This document shows, piece by piece, positions 25,801 to 64,000 of a stretch of DNA of 64,000 nt. The translations under genes were made by a program, and so were the position numbers. The DNA is taken from the NCBI RefSeq assembly GCF_041146795.1, contig NC_135185.1, positions 30,802,529-30,866,528 on the forward strand. The letters are read 5' to 3'. The stretch's first letter is position 1. Each line of letters begins with the position of its first letter. This DNA comes from Maylandia zebra. Lineage: Eukaryota > Chordata > Actinopteri > Cichliformes > Cichlidae. Under the pieces are notes generated by a model, which had not been told where the DNA came from, made no database searches, and was given only the letters and a program-made list of their open reading frames with translations.

Positions 25801-28800
25801 ACGACAGGACATTTTGGGAAGAATCCAGCATCCCCAAAGTACTGCAGGCTACAATATTTAAGGAGGAAAATTAAAGCTGTATTAAGATCAAGAGATACCA
25901 TAGCAGTTTATGCCCAGTAATTAAACATTCTTTACTACCTGATCCAGGTGTGGAGGGCCCGTTGAACAAAATATCAGGAAGCAATTCTATCCCAAGGTTC
26001 TTTTTGACAGATCTACGTTTCTTGTTTGAAAAGCCAAAAGAGCTGCCAGACTCCAGAGGAAGTTTTCGCTTGGAGGCTGGTGTTGAAATCACAGGAGTTG
26101 CAGAAGAAAAGACTGGCAAAAATCACAGAAGAATTAATGTCTTCACACATGCAGGATTTGATCATTTCCATTTGAAAACATGCCAAACGGACTCAGAAAT
26201 ATTGGCAGAAGCTTGTAAATAAAATCATTGATGCAAAAAAAAATAAAAAATCATTGATGCAAAAAAAAAAAAAAAAAAAAAAGGCAGAAGAGTGAAAAGC
26301 CAATCAAGCAAGCCTGTGCATTATTCATTCATTATCACGGTAGATGCAAACTGCTTTAATCCAAGTGCAAAAGAAGATTTAAGCACGAAATCAAATATGT
26401 TCCCAGATTGATTTATTTTATTAAGGAAATTTTAGCTTGTCGTTTCTTTTGTATAGCAGATGGATTACTACAGTTTTATCATGCTACATGGCAGGCAACA
26501 CGGTACATACCAAGACTGTCTGTGTGGGGGACATTTGTGGGTGTTCTATTAGTTTTTATCTTATTCAGTGCACCATTGACCACATCTGAAATATGAGCCA
26601 AATACACATTTACTGACTACAGCAGTTTAAAAATAACATTATTGAATAACATGCACTGCAATGCAGTGCTTACTTTCACTTGCATTTGTCTGATGTCTTG
26701 AGTGACATATTCTAGTTGAACTGAAACTACAAATATTCACATATTGTACCAATAAGCAAAGAATTACTGTAAATCTGATATAGCCTTACCACCCAAGCTG
26801 CGCCTGCTTTTCCTCTTCATTCCCGAGTTCAGCTCCGGCTCTTCTAGTTCATCATGAGCAGGAGACAGAACCCCTGCCTCACAGCCCATCATGGCAGGAA
26901 CTTTGTCTTGAAGAAACTTTGGTAACACACCTTCAATGCACAGACAGTCAAATATTTAGAGGTAAAACAGAAGAGTGAAACCTGACATATAGAAGAAATG
27001 CTTTTAAGATCAGCGCCTCAGGTCATACCAAAGCTGTGAGCATTCTCTATGAAACACTGGACTACAGCGGCCTGCAGTTTGAGGCGTTTCTCAGTGTTGG
27101 CGTTCATCTTCTCTGTGCCATCACCAGAGTGGAGGAGGTTGGGTGCCAAAATTACAGACAAGTTACTGCTATCCATCTTATTCTCTGCACTCCTGTGATA
27201 AAGCAGTAAAAGTAAAATATCAATTCTTTAAATATAAAAGTATTATGTAATAAATAGCATAAAGAGAATTTGAAAAAAGGTGGTTTTACGTTAACTTACC
27301 GTTTAGATACATTGTAAAGAAAGTTAAAAAAATAACGCAGCACACATAAGTTCCTGTCTGGCAAAACACAAGACAGCAACATGGTGGCAGAGGTCCTCTC
27401 CTCCTCATTTGGGAGCTGCTGAGCCTTGAAGAAGGCTTCCTGCAGCTCTGTGGGAAGCACGGGCTCCGGTAACTCACGGAAAAACTGCTTCACCAGACCC
27501 GCCACATCGCAGGGAAGAGCAGTAGATAGGCACTCTTCACCCGCATCCAATTTTGCCTGGACAGACAAAACACAGCTCTGTTGTGTTAGACAGTCCCCAG
27601 TGTCAAGGTCACTCGGTGAAAGCGAGGTCAGCTTCAGCCATCACTCACCCTGAGTGCTTTCAGACGAACAACAGAGCCTGATTTTCTGAACAGGCCCTCT
27701 GTGTCAATCTGTGCTAGCAGCCTCATGCACGCGTCAACCAGAAAACTAAGGGCAGTTAAACAAAAACAAAAAAATCATTAGTATCAAATGCACAAGATGG
27801 GACATGAAACAACTTGCCAGCTGCAAGTTTGAATAGCCTAAAATATGCATTATTACCTACCTTGGAACACTCCCACATTCCATATTGTAATATGGCAAAT
27901 TCTCCAGGGACATACCAAAAAGCTTTGTCTGGGGAAAAAATAAACAATAAAACATTATGTTTGCTCAGTTTTACAACTTTTAACAACAAGGCTTGAAAGT
28001 TGGGGAGGAACAGAAACGGAGCTATACTGCTGTAATAAAACTAACAATCTATAGGCTGCATCAAGCCACTCACATATTCATCCATTGCAACACTGTGGTT
28101 ATACAGTTAGTGTGGTCTTCCTTACAGACCAAAACCACTGCCAAAATTGCCATTACTTTTGACCAGTTGACTGACTGGATGCCAAGCATTCCTAAGTTTA
28201 AGAGCAACACAGAGGCACTTAAAACTGTCCAGCCTTTTTCAGCAGAGCAGAACTTTAGTACTTGCCTTCTTCCTTCTGACCTAAAGGTTGGACTGTTTCT
28301 ATTAATTCTCTATCCACAAGAGGGACTATTCGTGCAAATGCAGAAGTTCAGCCTTCATTTGAAAAGTCAAAGTGTGTTGCAACTAACCTTGTGACTCCTG
28401 TAACCCATTTATAAGTAGAAGGGAGGGCTTCAGTAGTTATTTCCACTCATTTCCACATTAACTGACATTCACTTTAGCAACTTACATCTAATCATCTGTG
28501 CCGTCACAATGTCAAAGTGTGTATTAAAGAAATATTTTAAAACCCACACAAATATGAAGCTATATAAGAAAACACTGGCCTTTAGACTAACAAAATCTAT
28601 GCTGTGAACAATGACGGCAAGACCCAAACAAAACACCTTCAGTGCTTGGGTGACAACAGTCTGCGAACAAATGGGACTCGTCAGCTTTCAATAATATGCT
28701 AATCTGATTCAAGAGTCTAACCAACACAATGCCCAAGGTTAATAGTGTGAACTTGCTGATTTGTCGTCTAACTACACCAACACAACGATTATGATGAAGT

Positions 28801-28997
28801 CCTACATTTCAGAATCGCTGCAAATAATTCAAGTGAGTGGTGTTGAAGATTAGTAAAAACGTTTTATTTAAACTTACCGAGTTGCTGGCTGCTGACTTGC
28901 AGCTGGCCGCTTTGTTTTTGTTCCAGTTCTTTGTTTTAATCCCGTACGCTGAGCGGAGGTGCTGCACGGCCACTAGACGCATCACATTTTTCTCCAT
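22885..28997 (-). CDS. arhgap11a: Rho GTPase-activating protein 11A
   Basis: ARHGAP11A stimulates GTP hydrolysis by RhoA-type GTPases and is expressed in dividing cells, acting in the nucleus and at the cleavage plane. Coding exons in transcript order are 28997-28878, 27928-27861, 27745-27649, 27556-27300, 27192-27029, 26930-26790, 26112-25939, 25848-25719, 25386-25275, 24571-24457 and 24368-22885. All phases match: 2,862 nt, 953 aa (human 1,023). The N-terminus has the family motif [14 protein letters not shown]. The RhoGAP domain spans about residues 45-215, with the arginine finger in [10 protein letters not shown] (Arg83), the [13 protein letters not shown] helix and [13 protein letters not shown]. 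Basic nuclear-localisation-like clusters ([23 protein letters not shown]) follow. The last 494 residues are Ser/Pro-rich and mostly in one exon. I started at the Met aligning with the family; an in-frame Met three codons upstream (29,004-29,006) is an alternative. Confidence 0.95.
24855..24905. repeat. Microsatellite (TAGATA/ATCT then CA)
   Basis: A self-complementary run of ATCT and AGAT units with TATA spacers is followed directly by (CA)n. It lies within an arhgap11a intron and is probably length-variable between individuals. Confidence 0.8.
25483..25658. mobile_element. Miniature inverted-repeat element, hAT-like
   Basis: The left arm from GAGGGGTGGGAAATTCATTT through GGGACTGTTGTG is answered at the right end by CACAACAGTCCC through AATTGCCCGCCTC. 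The imperfect inverted repeats are about 55 bp long and enclose about 65 bp. The terminal pattern 'AGGGGTGGG..ATTC' is typical of hAT-type ends. Flanks CTTTGGAT and CTTTACAT could be a diverged 8-bp target duplication. It lies in an arhgap11a intron. Confidence 0.65.
26220..26282. repeat. Two-copy tandem repeat with A-tracts
   Basis: The unit ATCATTGATGCAAAAAAA occurs twice, each copy followed by a growing A run, the second longer than 20. It lies in an arhgap11a intron and probably arose by slippage or duplication. Confidence 0.8.
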
Positions 28998-29600
28998 GAC
29001 TCTCATTTTTGCAAACGTACCTCGAAATTTTGCACTGATCACTTATCTCTGCCACAGCAAACTCGCACTCACAGCTCTAACAGTTCAGGCCTGACCGCAG
29101 CCTCTTTGACTTTGTTAATTTCCCAAGACCTCCGGACGATAACTCATGCTCAGCGTGAATATTAAGCGTCCATAAAGCTCTGTAGCAACACAACCGTTGA
29201 TCAGCTGTATGGAGAATAACCTTACTTAGTCCTAATGAATAGACAACTCGACTAAAGTTACATTATGGAGCACTTATCTAAAGGTTAACTTCATGCATAC
29301 GTTGCGATGCAGTTAGCTAGCTAACATTAGCCAGCTAGGTTAACACATTGACTTTCCCCTACTCTGAAATAACCGACACAGCATCTAAGTTGCACGCGGT
29401 CTAAAACGGCCTACCTCCTGTAAAACAACAAACTCTATAAATTAAATAAGTTTAACTCGTTAGCTAGCTAACTGCATTGTAATAAGGTTCGCTCCTCACA
29501 TCGGTTGCCCACTGTTTCCGCAATGCATTCAAACAGCAGCGCTCCCTGCTCTCTCCGCTGTGATTGGCTGAAATCCTTTTGAATAACGTGCTTGCTTTTT
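28998..29600 (-). promoter_or_regulatory. arhgap11a 5' region with CCAAT and CHR-like motifs
   Basis: On the minus strand the region contains CAGCCAATCACAG (a CCAAT box; top-strand ATTGG at 29,563-29,567) and a nearby CHR-like TTCAAA (top-strand TTTGAA at 29,578-29,583). CCAAT plus CHR is the usual signature of G2/M genes repressed by the DREAM complex, which fits the known cell-cycle expression of ARHGAP11A. The transcription start is not determined, so the motif link is inference. Confidence 0.35.
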
Positions 29601-30000
29601 TGTTTGTTTTAACACCCAGAGCAGCCTCGCTGGGCGGTGCAGTTTCTGTTAAGGCAGAGCAAAACTCAAGCAGACGCTGCGATCAACCGGTAGGCCATGT
29701 AGTTTAAATGAGTCAACCATTTGAAAAGGAAATTTCCGCTTTTTCGTGCCTGTACACAGACAGTCCCTCTTTTATGCTGTGTCTAACATGTCTAGTAATA
29801 AGTAAAGTTAAATATAACCTGACTTTTAAATAACCAACATGTTTACTGACACCACCTGAGTCTTTAAGGACTTTAAGGACTGGGAATTGTAAAAGTTTTT
29901 ATACCAGAGAAATGACCTAGTTAATTTTCTCAGTTAGACTATTTCTTAAATGATCCATATTTGTTTCACACAACAATATCATAGGAGGTTCTCTCACAAA
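29601..30000. other. Intergenic between arhgap11a and actc1; nothing recognised
   Basis: There is no ORF, repeat or RNA gene that I can support. Confidence 0.6.
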
Positions 30001-30008
30001 GGTTTGTC

Positions 30009-30014
30009 TTTATT
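30009..30014 (-). terminator. actc1 poly(A) signal
   Basis: Minus-strand AATAAA lies in the context TTGTAATAAAGACAA, 68 nt after the stop codon. It gives a short 3' UTR. Confidence 0.75.
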
Positions 30015-30081
30015 ACAATAGAACATACACTTATATACATGAGACAGCAACGTGAAAATGCATGGATGAAAGGAGGTGTGC

Positions 30082-32192
<2,111 letters not shown>

Positions 32193-32195
32193 TTA

Positions 32196-33232
32196 CTGGG
32201 GTGATCTAAAATTTGATGAGAAGGCTTAGGCTGGTTGTTAGGACCATCTGCCTAAATTCTCCGTCATGTAAACTAAGGATGTGTTATTGTTGAACAATCA
32301 CTGACTTTATTGTTGGAGCAGCTGATTAAATGAGACCCTTTAGAGATAGAGTCAGTCACTCGTGTGGTTAATAGATACGTATTAGCTGTGATTTAACAGT
32401 CCTTTGAAGAGCAGCCAGCACTATCTGATAGCTGCTCTTATGGTATTATCACTTGTGAATACTAACTCAATTCAGTGGGTGCTACAGAGCTAATTCGATG
32501 TGGATGGATGCTATTTTTGTCCGACCCTTGTCAGAAACCCCTGATACCATATCTCCACAGCCACGATTGTTCCTGGGGTATCTAAGAGCTGCTGAGGTAG
32601 CACCAAAAAGGGCCACAACCGGGAGACCTGTGAGCTATTTTAAGCTCAGCACCCCCACAGCCGTTAACAGGGTTAAACAAGTGACACATTGATCTCTTGC
32701 TATTTCAGGTCAGAGAGAAGTGCCTGGCCAGCACCCATCTGTCTGTACGCTGTGACACTCGGGTTTTACTACTTGCTTCTGTGACCCAGCTGCCTCTAAA
32801 CCTAAGCCACTGAGTCACTGGTAAATTTAACCAACATCCTCTCAGAGTTGCACTTTCCAAGTACTACTCTAGTGTGACTTTGTAGTGTATCGGTATACTT
32901 TGTGAGACTTTGCACACTACAAAGTGTACCGATCACAGGAAAACACATCACCCCACTGTCAGTCGTTTGTGGCATCACATGCAATCAAACCATTTTAAGC
33001 AAAAAACAGGTAGAAATAACACCAGCTTTCACTGTGCTCCACAAATCCAGTCAGTGATTCTAACTTCTGAGGCCGCTGAAATAACCTAATCTATTCTCTC
33101 ATAAAAGTAAAAAAAATAAAATCCTTCATTTCAAATAACAGGTAGTAACTTTCCTGAAGGTAAAAAGAAGGCAGTTGCACAAGCAGATACCTCTTCAGTG
33201 ATTCAAAGAGACACACTTTGAAATGTACTCAC
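32196..33232 (-). other. actc1 first intron
   Basis: The intron runs from a strong donor CTTAG/GTGAGTAC (exon 1 end 33,233) to an acceptor CACCCCAG, which leaves 12 nt of leader before the ATG. It contains two overlapping inverted repeats around 32,873-32,935 built on ACTTTGTAGTG and its complement. No other feature is seen. Confidence 0.6.
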
Positions 33233-33300
33233 CTAAGCAAGCTGGAACACAGATGCTTCCACTGGGATGCAGGGTCACAGTCAGAGGATCCCCTTAAATA
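33233..33300 (-). promoter_or_regulatory. actc1 non-coding exon 1 and TATA box
   Basis: Minus-strand TATTTAAGG (33,292-33,300) is a TATA box. About 30 bp downstream the start site would fall near 33,265. The exon then ends at a consensus donor after 33,233. A single short leader exon far from the coding exons is the standard layout of vertebrate muscle actin genes. Confidence 0.6.
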
Positions 33301-33352
33301 TGCCCCACAATGGGTCGAAGGACAAGGGGCGGGGCTGAGAGTTCACGCGAGT

Positions 33353-33362
33353 CCAAATAAGA
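33353..33362 (-). promoter_or_regulatory. CArG-like SRF site
   Basis: CCAAATAAGA differs by one base from the CC(A/T)6GG serum response element. It lies about 90 bp upstream of the predicted start, the position of the proximal CArG box in known muscle actin promoters. A GC box (GGGGCGGGGC) lies between it and the TATA box. Confidence 0.5.
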
Positions 33363-34097
33363 GCTGCCAGCAAAAATCCTCATGCCCTTGGAAATGTGTG
33401 TTTCACATACATGGAAGAGACTTCTCTACAGTGCACTCCTACTCGCTCACAGTTTAAACATGACATGTTAGTTGAGTTATTCTTGCTTTTCGGATGCACC
33501 CACAGATGACTATTGATATGAACTACTGAAAGTTTTTTTCAAAAACTGGTGTAGATGGTTGTTATATGTAGGTCTTTAAAAAAGCTTTTTAAGATAATTA
33601 AGCATTTTTCTATATTGTTACTAAAACTACATCGGATGTCTTTCTTTATATAACTATACTGTAGAACAAGATTAATAAAGGAAAGGAAGAAAGGAACATA
33701 AGGCATCATCTGCATTTTAGTTACAGTGCAATCTCTTAATAGCTCTCAAATAATGTCAAAGTCTTGATAAAGTGTCTGTATAATATTTGAAATGATGTGT
33801 CTCCCAATGCGGAACAAATGCAACTCATCCCTCGCAGGTTTTGCTGATCCATCCAGTCAAGACAGCGTGACTGGTGTCTCGCTAAGGAGATGAAAACAAC
33901 CACTCTGCTGGTATGTGCACTGAGCCTCCTCAGTGTGTGGAACAGCTGATGGTATTGCCAGAAGGGCTCTATCTGATCTGGCTCTCTGTGTCAGCGCTCC
34001 ATCATGATTGGCTCAGATGTCTCCTTATAGGGTGATGGTGAGGAACAGAGTCATTAATGAGCAGCCACTGAGGTTTCACAGCTTGCAATGAGGAATT

Positions 34098-34107
34098 CCA
34101 TATAAGC
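34098..34107 (-). promoter_or_regulatory. Distal CArG-like site
   Basis: CCATATAAGC is one mismatch from the CArG consensus, about 0.8 kb upstream of the predicted actc1 start. It could be a distal SRF site. Confidence 0.3.
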
Positions 34108-34416
34108 GCCACTCACTGCTTAAGGTGCATTTTCCTTTATGTCCACTGAACCTCGTGATGTAATATTTTCACATCTGTGAATGAATGATACAAACATTTG
34201 GCATAATCGTTGGTGTAGCACAAGAATGTTCCCTTTGGGATTTTTCTGTATCTCAGGAAATGTCACTCATTTATTTGTAATGATTACAACAATAATTAAA
34301 AAAATATGAGGAAGAATAACTCTGATCTAAAAGAGAAATATGTGCAGTATATGATAGGCAAAGGAATGTGAGAGCATTCTTCTGCTCCACACTGCCCCAG
34401 CAGACACAAGTGCCTC

Positions 34417-34426
34417 CTATTTATAG
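34417..34426. promoter_or_regulatory. Perfect MEF2 consensus site
   Basis: CTATTTATAG fits the MEF2 consensus YTA(A/T)4TAR on both strands. It lies about 1.15 kb upstream of the predicted actc1 start, next to E-box-like and CACC sequences. MEF2 sites are expected in muscle enhancers, so the context supports function, but no binding evidence exists here. Confidence 0.4.
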
Positions 34427-34810
34427 CTGTACTCCACAGATAGGAGCTGGATGCAGACGAAGCATCACATAGTTATCTGCATGACAAAGAGGACTTTTAA
34501 TAGAAGACTGGATTTATATTGTTTAGATACAAGAAAGTAAGGGGTATGATTCACAGTAAAAATATAACAAAGGGCGACAGTTACAGAGCAAAATTAGGAA
34601 ACAGAATTCAGTCTTGAACTGTGAGGATTATAAAAAACTAAATAAAGAATACCTCAGGTGTATTTATGGGTGGAGAGGGACATTATGGGATAACTATCAC
34701 TCCATCCATTCATCAGTCTCACGCCCAGTTTAGGATCACAAGTTAAACTAATGTACATGTGTCTGTGCTTTGGGAAGAAGCCAAGGTTCCCCGCTCAGCA
34801 AAAAACTACA

Positions 34811-35115
34811 AATCCCTTTTCAGAAAACGTGGAGCGCTGTGTAAAATAAAATAAAAAACAAACAACTGAGTGAGGTGCACATTAATGAAATCCTTGATTC
34901 GGACTGTGGAAATATATCCTGTGCTGAACCTGGGATTTTTATTTATTTACAACCCAAAACCCCCAAACTTGGAAAACTGTGTGAAATTCAAATAAAAACA
35001 GTATGCAATGATTAGCAAACTTTGGAAACCAATGTTTTATTCACAATAAATCCTTGAAAACATATAATTTGTTTAACCTGAGACATTTTACCATTTAATT
35101 AAAAACATGCATATA
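34811..35115. repeat. Fragments of a dispersed teleost repeat
   Basis: Two related blocks occur: 'CGTGGAGCGCTGTGTAAAAT' at about 34,829 and a longer one at 34,950-35,115 with ACTTGGAAAACTGTGTGAAA, 'CAGTATGCAATGATTAGC' and TTTTATTCACAATAAAT. I recognise the pattern from a common fish DNA-transposon-derived repeat. The class is uncertain. Confidence 0.5.
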
Positions 35116-35479
35116 CGGGTTTTAGATCAACATATACCTCCATGCAGATGACGCCTTTATAAGGAAAGAGGTGCTCACACTCAGGCGAGTGCATTTGATT
35201 AGCAGCACATAGCTACAGTTTACCCTCTGCATTTGTTATGACTCGTGGGCTGTACTCAGTTTTCCACACTTCTTATGCATTCCGGCATGAACCGTTCATT
35301 TCACTGCATTCCCCTCATTTTAAGACCTACTGATGACTGATACGTCCTCATTAAACCTTAGCATTGAAATATGGTGTATTTCCTTTTTTTGAAGACTGTA
35401 ACTTAAACAGATAAATCACATATTAAACTACATATTTAAAAAAATGTTTATTAAAACTAACCAACATTTTCCACCAATT

Positions 35480-35525
35480 CAATTCAAATTCTTTATCGTC
35501 CCACAAGGGGAAATTCCACTCTCAA
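35480..35525 (-). mobile_element. LINE 3'-end fragment
   Basis: On the minus strand the sequence GGAATTTCCCCTTGTGGGAC runs into 'GATAAAGAATTTGAATTGAA'. This is the typical 3' terminus of a fish non-LTR retrotransposon. Only the tail remains, about 350 bp upstream of the eif2ak4 start codon. Confidence 0.55.
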
Positions 35526-35539
35526 CAGGCTTCACACCG

Positions 35540-35871
35540 AGACCGTGATGATTACTGCTCTCTGGAGGCCCTCTTCGACACGGCTACGTGATGACGTTTC
35601 ACATGCGACGCGCAACTTACAACAGGCATGCGCCAGATACAACGTTGTTGTGGTCGTCCGTCGACTGCGTGGTAAGTTGGCGTTCACTATGTGACGGTAC
35701 TTCATGTCAGGCAAGCTGAGTATCTGCGGAGTTTCGAGCTTACAGAGTCGGGGGAGCTGAGTGCGGTGAGTCCGGGGCTGGAGCTGCGCGCTGAGCGGAT
35801 CCGCTTCCTCCTTCTGTTTGACGGCTGTGGGCGTGCGGACGGGGAGACTGCCATGTAGCTGAGGCAGAAGA
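35540..35871 (+). promoter_or_regulatory. eif2ak4: eif2ak4 promoter and 5' UTR with upstream ORFs
   Basis: This is a GC- and CpG-rich, TATA-less region, as expected for a housekeeping gene. It includes a CRE-like TGATGACGTTT at 35,588-35,600. Two upstream reading frames precede the start: an 18-codon uORF at 35,704-35,760 and a minimal ATG-TAG at 35,853-35,858, only 13 nt before the main ATG. The minimal one has G at -3. The transcription start is unknown, so whether the first uORF is transcribed is uncertain; the second almost must be. Confidence 0.5.
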
Positions 35872-62527
<26,656 letters not shown>

Positions 62528-62930
62528 AAGCCAAGGGATTGCCTGGGAGATATTCCACTTTGCTTCTGGCAGCAGACTCCCAGAGACAGTTTTTATCCTT
62601 GGACCAACAAAATCTGCTTAGAACATTGAGGCTTTCCATTTGGAAGGTGTGAGTCCCAAAGATACAAATGAACTTCTTTACTGTGGTGAATGGTAAACCA
62701 GCTATCTGATCCAGTCTCTCCCAACGTTCCCAAAACCCTTCAGTGTTTCGTGGTCCTCAACAAAGGTTGACAAGAGGTTCACTGGACTTTATTGCCTTAA
62801 TAGAACTGTAGAATTTAAGAGGAAGGGCTTTTTACTGAATGTGTCATGAGTACAGATACATTTCTTCTTAGGTACAGGATGCAAAGTGTGAATAAATATT
62901 TTTCCCCACATGCTGTGACCTGTGTGTGTT
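62528..62930 (+). other. eif2ak4: eif2ak4 3' UTR
   Basis: About 0.4 kb runs from the stop to a canonical AATAAA (62,891-62,896) followed by a TG-rich tract (TGTGACCTGTGTGTGTTTA), which suits a downstream cleavage element. Confidence 0.7.
62891..62896 (+). terminator. eif2ak4 poly(A) signal
   Basis: AATAAA in the context GTGAATAAATATT lies 364 nt after the stop, with a TG-rich tract 30 nt downstream. Confidence 0.75.
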
Positions 62931-62993
62931 TATTTCAACCCGATGGGAATCTAACGCCAAAGGATGCTGATGAATAATTATTTGAAATGTATA

Positions 62994-63545
62994 ATACTGT
63001 GCAAAACTCTTGAGCCACATCCCAGTTATGTGGCTTCATTTAAAAATGGAGGGAAATATGCAAGGCAATGCAGTATCCAAGGCAAAAACACAATAAGGTT
63101 GAAAGACGATATTTGACGTGACGCCTTTTTTTCTTCAGCACAGCCTGAACTCTTACACAGCTTTCTTGTAATTGTAAGTAGTCTACAGGAATAGTTCTCC
63201 AGGCTTCTTGAAGGACATTCAAAGCTCTTCTTTAAATGTTGACTACCTTCTCTTTTTATCAAGATGATCCCACACTGCTTCAATAACGTTGAGGTCCAGG
63301 CTCTGGGGAGGCCTACCCACGTATGGTTTTCCTGCACTGGCACTTTTTAGGATTTTGATTTTTTTGCCAAAAGAATACATTGCCAATCAAACCCTTTCCA
63401 CATAGCACAAGGCTTTTGCACAGGACTGCATTTCTAACCCTCACTAAAATGCCTAAGAGATTAGATATTTTTGTAATGCTCAAAACATTAAGTGAAGTAA
63501 CACAACTTGTTAGATGCATTGTTTGACATATTTTTGGCATGGGAC
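62994..63545 (-). mobile_element. Tc1-like transposon remnant, copy E
   Basis: It begins TACTGTGCAAAACTCTTGAG. The minus frame at 63,040-63,222 reads as a transposase C-terminus (MNVLQEAWRTIPVDYLQ, QAVLKKKRRHVKY), and an adjacent frame carries a 'GLPRAWTSTLLKQCGIILI' block in another phase. A frameshift separates them, so the element is dead. It lies just past the eif2ak4 poly(A) site. Confidence 0.7.
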
Positions 63546-64000
63546 TCTGACTTTTCCTCCAAGTAATCTTTCTGGAGAAGCTTCAGCACCTTGCAGTTTA
63601 TCAGCAAGCTCTATCAGACGAGTCAAAACAACAGCACAGTCCCAGAGTTTCTGGTCTGGCCTGCATGTCTTCTGGTGTTTTATTATCCCAGGTCTTTTTG
63701 CTTTGTGCTTGTGACCCGTACCAAAGACTCAATTTAAAGTCCAGGAGCGGATGTAAACGTGCCTGCAAGAGAAGCAGAAACCACTTAACGGATGACATCA
63801 CTGCACCTTGGAGAATTGTTCCTCCAGCGCAGTTGAATTTTTTCTCAGTGCCACTTTGGTTCACACATTTATTTTTCAAAATAAGTGTAAATGTTACAGT
63901 TCATCACCTAAGAAACATATTTACAGGATTTTGAACACAGAAATAAATAAGCTTGTACAGAATATAGTAGAAAGAAACGGTAAATGGTCTACAATGTACA
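63546..64000. other. Window end, nothing recognised
   Basis: Only short shadow ORFs occur. In human the next gene after EIF2AK4 is SRP14 on the opposite strand; its 3' UTR could begin near here, but no SRP14 coding exon is visible. Confidence 0.5.

Larger units (their letters stand above)
33430..35480. other. Intergenic between actc1 and eif2ak4
   Basis: This is the upstream region of the divergent actc1 and eif2ak4 genes. Apart from muscle-type motifs near 34,098 and 34,417 and a repeat fragment at 34,811-35,115, I see no gene. Confidence 0.6.

Overview
This is a vertebrate nuclear window, almost certainly from a teleost, probably a percomorph. The genes are intron-rich with clean GT-AG boundaries and canonical poly(A) signals. 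The repeats (Tc1-like, hAT-like and TTAA-flanked DNA transposons, plus a CR1/L2-type LINE with a GACTTT tail) are of the kinds common in fish. I see no prokaryotic operon, no CRISPR array and no viral gene. Nothing convinces me that an undescribed biological system is present; the unusual items are gene-structure and repeat observations.

Layout. (1) 1-18,100, + strand: the 3' end of formin-1 (fmn1): seven coding exons for the last 200 residues, then the stop and a long 3' UTR. (2) 19,544-20,092, - strand: gremlin-1 (grem1), a single coding exon, convergent with fmn1. (3) 22,885-28,997, - strand: arhgap11a, eleven coding exons, 953 aa. (4) 30,082-33,265, - strand: an alpha-actin of the cardiac type (actc1-like), eight coding exons giving exactly 377 aa, plus a predicted non-coding first exon and muscle promoter motifs. 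(5) 35,872-62,527, + strand: eif2ak4 (GCN2), 39 coding exons that join in frame to 1,658 aa. (6) 62,930-64,000: downstream sequence with a Tc1-like remnant.

The fmn1-grem1-arhgap11a block keeps the gene order and orientation of human 15q13, but scg5, which lies between GREM1 and ARHGAP11A in human, is not visible. actc1 and eif2ak4 come from the same human chromosome arm but lie much closer together here. The genes are functionally separate: actin assembly (formin), BMP antagonism (gremlin), Rho regulation in dividing cells (ARHGAP11A), sarcomeric actin, and the amino-acid starvation kinase of the integrated stress response (GCN2). The one likely regulatory link is that introns of the formin gene carry grem1 limb enhancers in other vertebrates.

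Points worth a second look: a start-stop codon pair 13 nt before the GCN2 start and an 18-codon upstream ORF; a possible intronic polyadenylation site that would end GCN2 after its pseudokinase; a GC-AG intron and a NAGNAG acceptor in the same gene; smooth-muscle-type extra introns in the actin gene; a 40-bp perfect palindrome; two TTAA-flanked miniature elements, one nested in a Tc1 remnant; and mobile DNA filling the intron between the GCN2 kinase and HisRS-like modules.

Exon borders were read by eye from splice signals, reading-frame continuity and family knowledge; no alignment or RNA evidence was available.
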